Source: Flavobacteriaceae bacterium
GTDB taxonomy: Bacteria > Bacteroidota > Bacteroidia > Flavobacteriales > Flavobacteriaceae
Assembly (NCBI GenBank): GCA_008081175.1
Contig: VMCW01000077.1
Location: forward strand, 1-5,823
Direction: 5' to 3'
Length of the DNA stretch: 5,823 nucleotides
This document shows, one piece after another, positions 5,748 to 5,823 of this stretch. The first letter of the stretch is position 1; each line of letters opens with the position of its first letter. The notes under the pieces were generated by a model. It was not told the origin of the DNA and did not search any database. It saw nothing but the letters and a program-made list of their open reading frames with translations. The position numbers and the translations under genes were made by a program.

Positions 5748-5823
5748 TTACCCGTAGTATGAAACGAATAAAAATAAATATACCCACAGAATATCTAGAA
5801 AATGCCAAGACGTTAATGCGAGC
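5748..5823 (-). CDS. Cytochrome c oxidase subunit III (upstream copy), C-terminal end only
   Basis: The gene enters from the right edge and stops at TAA 5750-5748; 24 codons are visible. They read LALTSWHFLDILWVYLFLFV and then SYYG. The WHFLDxLWVYLF pattern is the last helix of heme-copper oxidase subunit III, equivalent to YWHFVDLVWVFVF in the neighbouring complete gene. This makes two adjacent subunit III-type genes, an arrangement common in Bacteroidota oxidase loci. The full length and any differences from the second copy cannot be seen here. Confidence 0.88.
   Translation of the reverse strand, partial: LALTSWHFLDILWVYLFLFVSYYG

Overview
This window looks like chromosomal DNA from a member of the Bacteroidota, most probably the class Flavobacteriia. 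Three things point that way. The DNA is AT-rich. Start codons follow A-rich leaders, with few obvious Shine-Dalgarno sites. Two intergenic gaps carry perfect matches to the Bacteroidota -7 promoter element TAnnTTTG. The gene content also fits: a tandem pair of cytochrome oxidase subunit III genes, then subunit IV, a SCO-like pair, a DUF420 protein and a small CxxC protein. All genes are on the minus strand, so transcription runs from high to low coordinates. No RNA genes, mobile elements or CRISPR arrays were seen.

Right part (5823 to about 4327): the structural end of a heme-copper oxidase locus. It holds the last 24 codons of one subunit III gene, a complete second subunit III with a large extra soluble segment, and subunit IV. 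The catalytic subunits I and II are not in the window.

Middle part (4190 to 2078): an oxidase-assembly group in four tightly packed genes, after a 136-bp gap with a good candidate promoter. The genes encode a membrane-anchored SCO-like protein with no cysteine, a canonical SCO1/SenC copper chaperone with CxxxCP and the distal histidine, a DUF420 (CtaM/YozB-like) membrane protein linked to heme A oxidase maturation in Firmicutes, and an unrecognised 75-residue protein with a CSMC motif. The likely joint task is metal and heme loading of the oxidase encoded upstream.

Left part (1996 to 1): a second operon after an 81-bp gap. It encodes a MacB/LolD-type ABC exporter: the ATPase, one complete FtsX/MacB-type permease, and the first 26 codons of a second, paralogous permease that runs off the left edge. 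Three junctions in the window (two in this operon, one in the assembly operon) have 8-nt start/stop overlaps, suggesting translational coupling.

The window is mostly ordinary core respiration and ABC exporter DNA. The least understood items are the cysteine-free SCO-like protein, the small CSMC protein and the ~115-residue insertion in subunit III.
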